Notes under the pieces: model-generated
The model's database searches: none
Told to the model about the DNA's origin: nothing
What the model saw: only the letters and a program-made list of their open reading frames with translations
Part shown: positions 22,393-34,139 of the stretch, piece after piece
How the letters are laid out: each line of letters begins with the position of its first letter
Position numbering within the stretch: position 1 is the first letter of the stretch
Program-made: the position numbers and the translations under genes
Assembly (NCBI GenBank): GCA_020284085.1
Contig: JACEVL010000062.1
Location: forward strand, 581,001 to 645,000
Length of the DNA: 64,000 nt
From: Aporrectodea caliginosa
Taxonomy: Eukaryota; Annelida; Clitellata; Crassiclitellata; Lumbricidae
Direction: 5' to 3'

Positions 22393-23625
22393 GAAGGGGA
22401 ACCGATTCTGACGTTACATGCCTATTGATTTTGTTTAACCTGAGAGCATGTGAATTCGCTGGTAATTGCACTAATTGTTTTTTTTTGCGCTGAAGAAATC
22501 TTGAGATTATGAATTAAGCCTACTATTATAATTAAAAGCTGCTAAAAATTATTGACAAACACTAACTCTGAAAATCGTGTCAAATTAACAACTAAAATAC
22601 TGACGGGCTTTATATACTGTATTGCTCACGATGTGATGTCAATACAATACAATAATACAAACACAACTGTATTTTATAATGCCCTCCTTCCAAAGTTCAG
22701 AAGTCCGCACAATCAAGAACAGAACATCGATGGCGCTGAGCAATTGTGCGTGAAGGCCTATCTTCAAGGTCCTTAAACAGTGACCGCCTAAGTCTTAAGA
22801 GAAAGATGAAAACCGTACTCTCTTCGCGGTACAGGCCGAACGCTCCATCCAGTTGGCTACAATGCCCTCTCTGAGTCTTTCGACAAACGCTTTTTGGTGT
22901 TTCAATCTTATTATAGCCTATTTTATAGGCCTAGTCAAACGCACTTCGTGCAAAGCATAGCCTTCAGAAATTGGTTCAATTCTAGAATTTAACGCGTAGA
23001 AGCTTCAGAGTTCAGATACAATGTAAAACATTAACACAGAGGAAGAGACAATACTAGAACACGAACACGAGTTTAAAAGCTAGCTTGATGATTAGTTTAA
23101 TTACGATTCAAACTCGTATAATTTATTTCATATAGCTGCATCAAATTTTATTTAAGCACATTTAATGAATTAAGTACGAAAATAATAACAAGCATAAGAA
23201 CATTTATCTAACTGTTGAATGTTTTAATGCTGAGCAGAAATCTGGATATCTGCAAAGTCTTGCGCTACATCACATTCACCTGTTTGGAGCTAATCTACTT
23301 TGACTCAAGGTGCACAGAACACGTGACTCTGAGTGGCAGTGGAGCAGCGCATAGCAACAGCCAGAATTACATTATCAATCTAAGCTATTAATATGGCCAA
23401 CAGTTTACATTACCATTAATCATATAACTTTGAATAATTAGGTCTTTCGATATAGACCGGGCAATTATTTGTAATCAGAATCGGTTTCAACTGCAATCAG
23501 GTAGACAATAATATTTGTTAAAGCTGGGACTATAACACTGTAATAACAGTCACAGGTTAAAGTTCGTGTCTTCTCAGATCAAAATTTCTATTCGCACATA
23601 CTAGCCTAATACACTTACAATAGTG
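22393..23625 (+). other. 5' flank of copy 2; E-box at 23320-23325
   Basis: No gene seen. The last ~350 bp are a diverged version of the flanks of the other copies, including the E-box CACGTGAC, GGTAGACAAT and TTCGCACATA. The part before about 22900 has no recognised match in the window. Confidence 0.5.
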
Positions 23626-23647
23626 AAATCGAAAGTGCTTTCGATTT
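23626..23647. promoter_or_regulatory. IRF/ISRE-like palindrome, copy 2
   Basis: AAATCGAAA-GTGC-TTTCGATTT, with GAAATCGAAA on the + strand, ending 22 bp before the ATG. The arms are identical to those of copies 1, 3 and 4; only the central four bases differ. Confidence 0.6.
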
Positions 23648-23669
23648 TCGAATCCGCATACATTAGAAA

Positions 23670-24803
23670 ATGGCGAACGATTTTTTAGACAGTGATGATA
23701 TTAAAAGGCAAGAACTGGAAGATTTAACTACATGCTCTATATGCACCGAAGTCTACACCTATCCGATAGTCTTGCCGTGCGTTCATACATTCTGCATGAA
23801 ATGTCTTCAAGAGACTGGGCTTAAGATCAACAAAAGACCTGGAGAGGAGATGCCTTGCCCACTCTGTAGACAAATGTTCAAGATTCCAGAAGGAGGGTTT
23901 CATGAACTACCTAAAAATGTCTTCGTTGAGAGGCTGATACAAGTGGCAGATGTTTCACCTCAGTCGATACCGATATGTGATGCATGTGTAGAGGAAAGTA
24001 AGGAAGAAGGCTGTAAGAAAATTCCAGCAGCTAACAAATACTGTGTTGATTGCAATCAAAAGTTTTGCGAAGAATGCTGCAGACAACATACAAAATTTAA
24101 ATTGACAAAGAAGCATAAAATGGTACCAATGACTGAACACGAAGATGATCAGAAAATGATGACCAATCTTGCATCAGGTTTTTGTGAATTGCATGAACAA
24201 AATGATCTGAATGCATATTGTGCTGAATGCAAAGCAGTTGTATGCGCCTTCTGCTTCATCGACGACCATAAAAATCACGAAGGTTCTCATGTTAACAAAT
24301 TCGTGGATGACTTTCGGAAACAGATTGAAACCAATGCTGAAGCTATGAATGAGTGCAGATCTAAAGCTGAGATTAAAAAGTCACAATACTGAAAGTGAAG
24401 GAAGATATACAGAAAAAGGTAGGGAAGTTAGAATGCGATATAGAGAAGAGAAAAGATGAACTGAAACAGTCGGCAGATAAACATGCAACTTCTCATTTAC
24501 AAGGTGTGTATTTGATAAGGCAAAGCAAACTGAAAGGAATCCAAATGGCAACAGATGATATTGATACATATCTATCGAGTTTAGAAACTTACAATTCCTA
24601 CTGTCAGAAGATAATGGCTAAGGGATCAGCTAGCAGCATCTGTCGCGCATTTTCGAATTTATCTGTTAGAGCCGTGGAGTTGCAAGAACAATGCCAACTT
24701 ATGATTGAAATAGAAATTCAGTCCTCGAATCTCTGCTTCAGAAAATCAGAACTCGAAGAGTTCCTAGAGGAAAGCTGTGGCAACTTGATTGGAGAAATTC
24801 AAG
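23670..24803 (+). pseudogene. TRIM-NHL-like copy 2, exon 1, with one-base deletion
   Basis: Same ATG context (GAAAATGGCG). The C3HC4 RING (C22, C25, C37, H39, C42, C45, C63, C66) and both B-boxes are intact. Inside the coiled coil, near 24370-24385, one base is missing compared with the other copies (AAAAAGTCACAATACTG against CAAAAKCTGAGATACTG), giving TGA at 24390-24392. The coiled-coil frame resumes as VKEDIQKKVGKLECDIEKRK and is then open to the donor AAG|GTAAGT. Exons 2 and 3 are open, so this is either a very young pseudogene or a sequencing or assembly error. As it stands the product is a 240-residue RING/B-box protein. Confidence 0.85.
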
Positions 24804-25558
24804 GTAAGTGGACTCCTTTGTAAATATTGTCGAAAGTTCGATGGAATGTTATTAGACCAAGTAGATTCCTGTGGGTATGAGTATGAATGAAAGACTTACA
24901 ATAGACCAGAGTAGTATACATTCATAGAGAGCAATAATGTCTGTAAGATCAAGCTGGTTGACCAAGCAGCTGGGCCGAGATCTGCCATTCGCTGCGATTG
25001 ATGAAGGCCATGGACTTTATCAAATTCCACAGCAGTTCTGTCAATTAAATCTACTGAAGAGATCGGAGAAGGTTTATTACGGTTTTTATGGTCTTGGAGT
25101 ATTCAGAGGGTGGCTTCTTGGTCTTTAACTTGTTGATCGGTATAATATCAACACGGATTTCAGACGATTACCAACATAGGATAAGAAACTTGAGTTCAAT
25201 AGAATGTAGTTAAATCCAGTACCAGTATAATTGTTTTGTGAAATTTCTTGAAAGGAAAAGGTGAAACAATCAGTTAGCCAGTTTCAGTTTAGCTTGGGTT
25301 AGCAGTCTTTCGAGGTTTGTTCGAGTGGGAAGCGGTAAATTCCTCCCATATTATCAACAGCCCTTTTTTTCTCTGAATAAAACGCTTCCTGTGTTTCTGG
25401 CAGTCGGCTCTATTCAAAAAGTGATAATGTTTAATTGATGAACTGTCTTTATCTTGAAGAGTTACTTAGCTGGTAGATTGACCTTAACGTGCAAAATAAA
25501 TAGACCAGTGATAGCCGACTCGTGTGTTGTTAGCTGTTTTCTGTGGTTTTGTTTTCAG
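24804..25558 (+). other. Intron 1 of copy 2
   Basis: A 755-bp intron with GTAAGT donor and GGTTTTGTTTTCAG acceptor. Positions 24880-25100 match part of the copy 3 intron at about 44040-44280 (ATAGACCA, TTGACCAAGCAG, AGATCTGCCATT). No coding sequence. Confidence 0.7.
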
Positions 25559-26059
25559 AAGAAGGTGATTCGAAGCCAAAGAAAGGAAGTAAACAAAGTC
25601 TATTAGCAGAACAGAATGACGAAATTGAGTCTCTGAGAAGAGAAATTGATATCGAAAGAATAGATAAAGAGATTCTGAGATTAGAAAACGAAGACCTAAG
25701 AATTGATATAATCAAGGAAATACAGGCTAATAAGGCTTTGACAGAAGAATTGAGTAAGGAGAAAGATAAATATGATGCACACTTGAAACAAATGGAACAA
25801 GAGTTGGACAACAATAAAATAACCATCAACACACTTCACGCCGACAATGATAAGCTGAAGCAGGAACTAGACAAAAAGAAACTTAGTAACCATTGTCTTC
25901 AAACAAACAACCCCAAAGCGAAACTGGAACTGGATCAAGAAGGAATGGCCGACAATTCGCTACAAGTCGTGCAAGAAGTGAACAGGTATAAAACGACAAT
26001 CAGTAGATTAGAAAACAACGTCGAGAAACTCAAACAAGAATCGGAGACGACGAAAACGG
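25559..26059 (+). CDS. TRIM-NHL-like copy 2, exon 2: extra coiled coil
   Basis: 167 codons, open, phase 1 in and out (donor CGG|GTAAGA). It begins EEGDSKPKKGSKQSLLAEQN and continues as Lys/Glu heptad sequence with ITINTLHADNDKLKQELD and YKTTISRLENNVEKLK. This is the same module as in the other copies and lengthens the stalk between RBCC and propeller. Reading past the donor stays open to 26133, into a transposon inserted in intron 2. Confidence 0.78.
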
Positions 26060-26118
26060 GTAAGAAAACACGAAACGATCTGTTCTTGACCACATCTATG
26101 CCAACGACTTTAGTTCTA

Positions 26119-27470
26119 AAGGTAACTGGGTAATAAAGCCCGGTTGTATTTTCGCCGATCCAAGGTGAGTAGAGCAAAAATGATCGGACTAATCAGGGTA
26201 ATTTATCGTTTTTCTTTCTATATAATTTTATATACATGGTATTTTAATACCGATGTCCAGGATAACTGTCGTCAATCCAACTTCTACTTACGCAAACAGT
26301 ATTTTCAGCAGTCCAGTTTCTATTTAAGCAAGAATGATTTCTTCTTCAATCCATCTTCTATTTATGCAAGAATTATTTTCATCAATCCAACTTCTATTTA
26401 AAACTATCCTACTTAAAATAATTTAGTGCGCAAAAACGAAAAATTACCCTGATTAGTTCGATAATTTTTCCTGTACTCACCTTGGATCGGCGAAAACGCG
26501 GCCCGGTTGGCAATAAGGCCCACCTGGTTAAACATGAAATAATATTATCTCCAAATCTAATGGTTAGATGTCGCTAGAATTTTATTTTGTTGACCGGTCT
26601 TCACCTGTGAACTTATTTAGTTGCGCAGGCGTTTTTATTTTGGCGACGTCTTTGAATTATGCAGATTGTAAGATTTTTGTGATAATTCATTTCGTAATTA
26701 GTTCATTTTCGTGTGAATTAATACCTTAATTAGCCCTCAGTCTTTGTAGCGCATGCAAGTTGTTTTAATTATATTCACAAACAGTGACTATTGGCAAGAC
26801 ATTATAGGCTGAAAAACTTAAATATGCACTTAAGAATTACCCAGATATTGATTGATGTGTTTATGGCGTGATAGTGAGAGTAACAAGGCCCACCTTACTG
26901 TGGATAATAAGGCCATATTGTACTTATTGCCCATAACTGTTACAGTGGTACTAGTGATAAACATTTGATTGCACATGATTTAGTACTTAAGTGGAATTCG
27001 TGACCCGTTTGTAACTGAGTGAGACACTTATGATTATATTTGCTTGTGAATAGATATGAAATGGGTAAGAAGAGGAAAGGTTTAGGGAGGAAAGGTGGAG
27101 CCAGGAAAACGTTGATGAAGTAAACTCTATAATTAATTTGTAACTGTACTATAATATCTACTTGATAAGTTATAGATTTCAAAATATTACCTCATATGAT
27201 GTTTACAATTGTAAAGCGGACATTTAAACGACGACATAAGACACTTTAAGGTGTTTTTAAGGTGTTTAGTAATAAGGCCCACATCATGACTTTTTTAAAA
27301 ATTATTTGCTGCTATGTGAAATTTTATTTCATAAAAATAATTAACGCACTATGTATTGTAGCTACTTCCATACACTCTTCATATGGCTATTTTGCATAGT
27401 TACAGTTGCATACCAGTAGCCGTTTTTTGACAAATGTTTTAGATGGGCCTTATTACCCAGAGTTACCTTA
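26119..27470. mobile_element. DNA transposon with GGTAACTNNGGGTAATAAGG-type termini
   Basis: The left end AAGGTAACTGGGTAATAAAG and right end (reverse complement) AAGGTAACTCTGGGTAATAA are inverted repeats. AATAAGGCCCAC words recur inside (26516, 26887, 27274). No transposase was recognised. It sits in intron 2 of copy 2 and hosts another element (26147-26500) in its left terminus. Confidence 0.65.
26147..26500. mobile_element. Inverted-repeat element with 9-bp target duplication and minisatellite core
   Basis: Termini carry TTTTCGCCGATCCAAGGTGA and its inverted copy, extending about 65 bp (TAATCAGGGTAATTT is shared). A perfect 9-bp duplication GCCCGGTTG flanks it (26138-26146 and 26501-26509). 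The core (26278-26402) is about four units of a ~37-bp minisatellite of TTTCATCAATCCAACTTCTA type. No ORF of its own. Confidence 0.82.
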
Positions 27471-28175
27471 ATCATGCACAAGGAATCGGTTTTCGCTTCA
27501 GGTAAAACTGTTGTGAAAATCGCAATGTTTTTCAAAAGTCCGGTCGCAATTCGATAGGTAAGAGAATCCAGAGGTTAGATGCAGGCAGACGAATATTAAC
27601 TAATGCGAGACACAAGACGAGTTCGTAGTGTACGCTGAATGCGTGTAATATTTATAGGTAGGCCTACAATGGGTGAAAAAGGAGTTAAGGCTTTCGTGGA
27701 TTTAAAAGTTAATGCCTTGTGAACTGTGAAACAGTTTAGACTGAATTCTTTGTTCGTGAACAGACAATAATACTGACTGTAATATGGGCATAATATGTTG
27801 AAGACCATTCTATATGATATTTTGGTTTGTTTAGTCTGTAGTCAACTTTACCATCCAAGCGGTAGGCTAAATAGTATAGGCCTAGTAGGGTATAATAAAC
27901 GGCCGTCACTGTACGCTATAGTAATAATAATCTATGTCATACTGTTGAACTGATGATCCGTTGTCTGTACCTTAATTTACAAGAGCTCCTTTGTATGACT
28001 CACCAGGTAAGCAAAAAAAATGTCAGATTAACCTATTTTAAGCAATTAAAATTAATAAAATTATGAATTTTACATATTTTGATTCAAAGTCCGGGAGGGC
28101 AAGTATCCCCATTTTCCATTGTGCGTCTGTACCCCATTTACATGGGATATAGACGTATAGATCAGTAAGTACTAG
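27471..28175 (+). other. Intron 2 of copy 2, middle part
   Basis: AT-rich sequence with no gene, RNA or named repeat recognised. Confidence 0.45.
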
Positions 28176-29070
<895 letters not shown>

Positions 29071-29509
29071 TACTATTCTAAATAATTTAGAACAATTATT
29101 GTTCTAAAAGTAATCATTACTATCGTACTGAAAACATATTTATTTGGTTAACCATAAGAGATCTTACATCCAAAAGTAAAAGAACCGATTACTGAAGTCC
29201 TTGTAATAAGGACACACAGCGTTCCATGCTCCAGTTATCAACTTGACACTGCATCTGACGCCATCTACGTCTTTCCTGTCTTTGCCTATTTCTCTGTGAG
29301 CCCTTGTTCATTTCTATGTCGATGTATCTCCAAATGGCTCTCGTTCTATGAGTTAATTTCTGTTTGTTTCATTGCAGTCATCGTCGCCTGCTTGCCTTCA
29401 AACAATTTGCAGTATGTGCAAATAATTTAGGTTTCTCTGAGGCTAAAGAAAAATCTTATGAATCATATCATTTTAAAACAATAAACAGTCTTTCAGATTT
29501 TATTTTCAG
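29071..29509 (+). other. End of intron 2, copy 2
   Basis: Includes intron segments shared with the other copies (TCGATGTATCTCCAAATGGC; compare 12890 and 56195). It ends with TTTATTTTCAG; a second possible acceptor CTTTCAG lies 13 bases earlier. Confidence 0.55.
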
Positions 29510-30378
29510 AGAAATTTCGATACAAATCGGAACCAGTCTTAGTTCAGACAATCAGAACAAAAGCCGCAGAAAAGAAGAAGAAAGATATCTGTGGATTGAC
29601 GATTTTAGACAAAGAATTGTTTGTTGTAAATTACAAGAGTTCAGAAGTTGAAGTTTACGATTCGATGACATTACGTTTCAGGCGTAGATTGAATTTGAAG
29701 GATTTATTTCGTCCAATGGACATAGGATCTTGCAAAAGAAATAAATGTATCTACGTATTCGATTTCAAAGGCTGCGATCAGTCGAAAGAAATCCTGAGAG
29801 TTGATCCACATGGCTATTTAATTAAGAATTGGTCAACAAGAGACGATTGGGGATGGGGTCTGTCTGTCACAGATAAATCTAATGTCATTTTAAGTGTTTT
29901 TGAGAAAAATAAATTAAACGAGTATTCGTCAGAAGGACAATTGATCCGTGAAATAAATCTATCGTCATACGCAGGTATTTGTCATCCAATGCATGCTATA
30001 AAACTAACCAATGGTCATTTCTTGATCAGTCATGGTGATTATGATGATGATCTGCATAGAATATGTATAGTGGATGCAGATGGAAAACTTAACAAGTCAT
30101 TTGGTGAAAAATGTGGATCAAGCATCAGACAAATGAATCGTCCATTCTATCTGTCCGTCGATGGAAATGGATTCGTGATGGTCTCTGATCGAGAAAACAG
30201 TCGGATTTTATTATTGGATTCAGATTTGGAATTTAAAAGAGAATTTGTTTCAAAAGAAGAAAAACACGAATTGCGACGGCCACAGAGAATTCTTCTGGAC
30301 GACTCAAATGGTCGACTGTTTGTGACCGATAGCGACTCTAACTCTGATGGTCAGATTTTTATTTTTGATTTTAAATAA
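29510..30378 (+). CDS. TRIM-NHL-like copy 2, exon 3: six-bladed NHL-like propeller
   Basis: Open from the acceptor to TAA in the frame set by exon 2, beginning (E)KFRYKSEPVLVQTIRTKAAE. Six blades of about 40-45 residues follow: LTILDKELFVVN, CKRNKCIYVFD, LSVTDKSNVILSV, AIKLTNGHFLISH, LSVDGNGFVMVSD and RILLDDSNGRLFVTD, closing with IFIFDFK. In TRIM-NHL and LIN-41/Brat proteins the propeller binds protein or RNA; the ligand here is unknown. Because exon 1 of this copy is frameshifted, this exon is translated only if that shift is an error or is bypassed. The TTG at 29596 is inside the exon and is not a start. Confidence 0.85.
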
Positions 30379-30796
30379 TTGGACGAAAACTGGAAATAGA
30401 TAACAACCTTTACTTTGAAATCGAGGTATTTTGCTTTCACATTTTTATGTTATTGAATTTCATGTCAATGTTCGAAAGTAAATCTTTCCATGTCTCGTAT
30501 TTTCGAAGGCGCTCATATCCGTTTATCTCCTGAGCGAACCTTTGAGATTCTGAAGACGACGCATCGCATGGCTTTTTATATCCTTCACAAGTAATAATAA
30601 TAAATAATAGGCCTAATATATGTATTATGGCGCCGTTGTTGTGGCTGCCGCTGTTGGACTTCCGTACATTATTTCTCGATTTTAGATATTATTAATTAAC
30701 TTTTTTGCTGGTAGTCAAATAAAGAATATTCTTACTTACTTACTTACTTACTTAATAATGACGACAATTTCCATAACACCGTACCACAGCCGTTGT
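30379..30796 (+). other. 3' flank of copy 2, with retroelement tail at about 30590-30755
   Basis: Positions 30379-30590 match the 3' flanks of the other copies (TTGAATTTCATGTCAAT, ATTCTGAAGA). A 3' retroelement tail with AAATAAAGAATATTC and TTAC repeats ends at 30755, like the LINE end at 44838. Confidence 0.55.
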
Positions 30797-31000
30797 GTGG
30801 CACGGTGGCCGACTGGTTAGAGTGGTTGACCTGTAACGCGGAGCGTACGGGTTCGATCCTCGTCCGGTCGGTTACTGTGTAGGGACCTTGACCAAGTCCT
30901 TCGCGCACAATTGCTCTGCAATATAATTGCCTCTCCGCCGCCGAGGCGTGTGCACCTCTGAGCTTTGGGCCACCTTTGGAAGAAGGGCGATATCAAAGGC
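30797..31000 (+). mobile_element. tRNA-derived SINE
   Basis: An A-box-like TGGCCGACTGG and a B-box-like GGTTCGATCC spaced as in a tRNA, a tRNA-unrelated body (GTAGGGACCTTGACCAAG), and a LINE-like tail (CACCTCTGAG, AAGGGCGATATC). The tRNA part lacks a clean cloverleaf, so it is not a functional tRNA gene. Confidence 0.72.
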
Positions 31001-31039
31001 AGTTGTTGTATAGCTGTAGGCCTATTGTTACAAGGGCGC

Positions 31040-31262
31040 CTTGACAAACAACAGCACACGATCAGTCAGAGATTCGCCTTGGAAGAAAGATAAGACTTGA
31101 GTTTGCTGATCGGATCGTGGGAGGCAGAATGTTCCAGCAGCTGGGGCCAGCAGTTGAATAAGCGCGGTCTCCCAATCTTGTCCTCGTCCTACGCACATAC
31201 AGGTCACCTTTCACACTCGATCTAAGCGCCAGTCCAGCACCCGACGATGCCGTTTGCACACA
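31040..31262 (-). mobile_element. LINE C-terminal fragment, minus strand
   Basis: The minus-strand frame reads LALRSSVKGDLYVRRTRTRL and STAGPSCWNILPPTIRSA, the C-terminus of CR1/L2-like ORF2. It abuts the SINE on its left. Confidence 0.7.
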
Positions 31263-31475
31263 GTAGGACCTGAATTTGAGATAAAATATTCAAGTCAGTC
31301 GATTCTTTTCAAGTTACCATACATTTCTGGATGAAAACTTAAACTAAAGAATTGCTTGTTTTTATGTGAAAACATTAATATTGTTGAAAAAAGATTATCG
31401 TAAAAGTTACTCTCATGTTGTTTACCAAAGGAATTTTTCTTAGATATTCCAACGAGTAGGCCTATCTATCTAAAC

Positions 31476-31880
31476 CAGTGATGTCCAACCTTTTTGACAC
31501 CGCGGGCCACTGAAGAAGTTTTCTTGAAGCCGAGGGCCGCACCAGTAAACTCAAAAGTAACGACTAAAATTTATATAAAATTATGAAGTGCAGGCCTATT
31601 AAAATTCATAATGCAATAATAATAGTGGATATTGTATTATGGAATGTATGGTATGCTTTACAATAGTTCAGTGTCAAAAACAAATGCTCAAACACCTTTT
31701 TAGTGAGATATTTGGCTTTCAATTGCGCTTGCAATTTTTTTTGTATTTGCGGTTGGTATTCAGTAATTGCTGCCCTCATTAGATTTTCTAAATGTTCATA
31801 AAAGAATCTAATTTTTTGACTTGGTGTTGGTCATGGCAGAAAATCCAACTTCACAGACGTAGTAGTAGCTTCCAAACATC
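31476..31880 (-). mobile_element. End of a hAT transposon with transposase C-terminal remnant
   Basis: CAGTGATGTCCAACCTTTTT resembles the terminal repeat of hAT-Charlie-type elements. Upstream on the minus strand (about 31700-31880), broken frames read YVCEVGFSAMTNTKSKN and ENLMRAAITEYQPQIQK, like the C-terminal dimerisation region of hAT/ZBED transposases. The opposite end was not found. Confidence 0.5.
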
Positions 31881-32407
31881 GTTAATACTTTTTTTTACAA
31901 CAATTCCATATTCAATTGGCGGCGTATCCTTGTGTTTGTCATGAAAGGCCCTAATTATTATGTAGCATTTCAATTATTTCAAGCTGCACTGCACCTTCAT
32001 CTCCTCCCAATAACTGCACATGGGTATATTTCACAACCGCAGGCAAATTATATAAATTTCCATCTTCTCCTTTCGGCGGCTAACACAAAGTGTAAAATTA
32101 TAATTTATAATTTTTAAATACATCATAGGGCATAAGTTAGCCATAAAAAATTATTTTTGTTAGGCCCTATATTACTTAGATGATTAGTATGAGAAAAAAT
32201 TATAAAAACCAATTTTACCCGAAATTGCATTGTCCTTTCTAATGGTGCGTCAATTGCGTTAAGGTAACAGTTGAAGCGCTAAACTGATGTTTTGTAATTT
32301 TTAGATCATTAACTTACATATATCCATTGCTCCATATGGTTTTTATTAACCTATTAACGAACTAAATAATTAAAAAATAAATTAAACCCTCTGTCTTCAA
32401 ATATTGC

Positions 32408-32956
32408 TTACAATTCCGTTACGAATGGGTTTCTGCCATCTGTGGAATAAATTTAAAACTCAATTTGTTTGAATTGACATCTTCGTTAGCAGGGAACATT
32501 TCTGCATTGATTTACCAAAAAGAAATCAATATGGATGTTTGCTTCTGTTGACAATTTTCTAAAATTTATCCGGTAATGTTACAGTATAAAAAAGATTTAC
32601 AACTCCATGACTGTAATTATTGCATTTTGCATATATATATATATAATTCTTTTTCTTTCAAAAAATAACATTGAAACTGACAGCCTGGCCATTATAAACT
32701 AACTATTTTTTATATCTTAACTCGCCCGGTAAGCGTGGAGACCTAATTATTATATTTTACAACTCCGTTACTACAACTCCGTTACTTTATTTTTCTATTA
32801 AAATGAATTTATTTAATGGTACATGTACATAATTTATCGTCATAATAATTTATTTTGCTGTGTAATAATTTAATGCACACTTAATACTAATTAATCACTA
32901 ATTATAAACAGTGGCGGTATATTGTAATGTGTATTTATTACGTAACGGAGTTGTAA
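32408..32956. mobile_element. Inverted-repeat element with ACAACTCCGTTAC words
   Basis: TTACAATTCCGTTACG at the left is inverted at the right as CGTAACGGAGTTGTAA. The same word occurs three more times inside (about 32588, 32757, 32772). AT-rich, no ORF. Target duplication not identified. Confidence 0.5.
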
Positions 32957-33651
32957 ATATTTAGGAATCAAAGTTGTATGTGTTTCACCTAGGAAAATAC
33001 TAAAATGAAAAATTAAGCCAAATCTGTCAAATTTAAGCTCTGCTCAATATTAAGTAGGCCTATGCTTCAGCACTGCCATGCAAATATTTGTGTAAGAATT
33101 TTTTTTATTTTTCATGACTTTTTTCTCTAATTCTATATCTGAATTTGCTTCCGTTTGTGAAATATACCCATATTTTGTGGCTACGTTAGAAATATCACAT
33201 GTGAATGTCTTTTCAACGAAGAGCAACAGAGGAGTCATATTTCGAATGTCTTTTAACCTTAAACGAGCAGAGAAATCCAATTTCAACTGTTCTAATGATA
33301 CGTTGAACTGCTCACTTTTGACTAAATCTGGATATTAAACGTATTTTCTGAATTTATAGCGTCCGAAGAATGCGTGGTAAAGGTGTTTAAGACGAGCCCT
33401 GTATGATCAATTCCTTAGCGACATCTCGGGATTGGCGCGCGATAGATAGTCATAATATATTTATGCCTTTCCAGTTCCCAAGACGCATTAAACGTACGAT
33501 TCTCCTCCCTAACTTTCCGTTTTTTCGCTTCGCTCGATTCAACTGTCATTTTTAGAATGTTAGAAATAACTATATTTTATGAATATCCGCCATGTAGTCA
33601 TTACCACTGATGTAATACTGCTGGATTGATAAGGCTTCGGCTATTGGTCAA

Positions 33652-34130
33652 GGTTCCGCGGCAACTCGTCGAACGACATTTCGTCTAACGACACTTCGTC
33701 TACGACAATTCGTCTAACGACATTTCGTCTACTAGTGTATCTGTATCCATTACGGCTAATCAACAGAGGCCGCTTTCTTATAGTTTCGCTAAAACGTGCT
33801 ATTCTCAGGAATCCAGCTTCTAATTACTGACTAGATTATTTTCATCAATCCAGCTTCTGTTGAATGGAAACCTATTTTCATCCATGCATCCAGGTTGATT
33901 TCCAGCTTATTTTAAAGTGAAAAATTATTTCGATCAATTCAGCTTCTATTTCAACACAGGAATGTTTTCATCAATCCCACTTCCATTTCGGGAAACAGTT
34001 TTTTCATCAACCCAGCTTCCATTTTAAAGTGACAATATCAAATAACTTAGTAGACGAAATGTCGTTCGACGAATTGTCGCTCGACGAAGTGTCGTAGACG
34101 AAATGTCGTTCGACGAGTTGTCGTGACACC
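33652..34130. mobile_element. Inverted-repeat element with repeated CGACATTTCGTC words and 9-bp target duplication
   Basis: Flanked by ATTGGTCAA on both sides (33643-33651 and 34131-34139). The ~80-bp inverted termini start GG and are built from iterated CGACAxTTCGTC units. The core holds diverged units of the same ~37-bp minisatellite (TTTTCATCAATCCAGCTTCT) seen at 26278 and 42297. No ORF. Confidence 0.85.
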
Positions 34131-34139
34131 ATTGGTCAA

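Larger units (their letters stand above)
31263..33651. other. Intergenic, mobile-element remnants only
   Basis: Contains a hAT end (31476-31880) and an inverted-repeat element (32408-32956). Short related segments occur in opposite orientation at about 31990-32070 and 33140-33200 (HGYISQPQAN and YGYISQTEAN when translated); their origin is unknown. No gene supported. Confidence 0.5.

Noticed and set aside
31932..33338. Possible gene from the 61-78-codon frames sharing GYISQ words
   Set aside because: The frames are short, in opposite orientation, unsupported by splice sites and embedded in mobile-element remnants.
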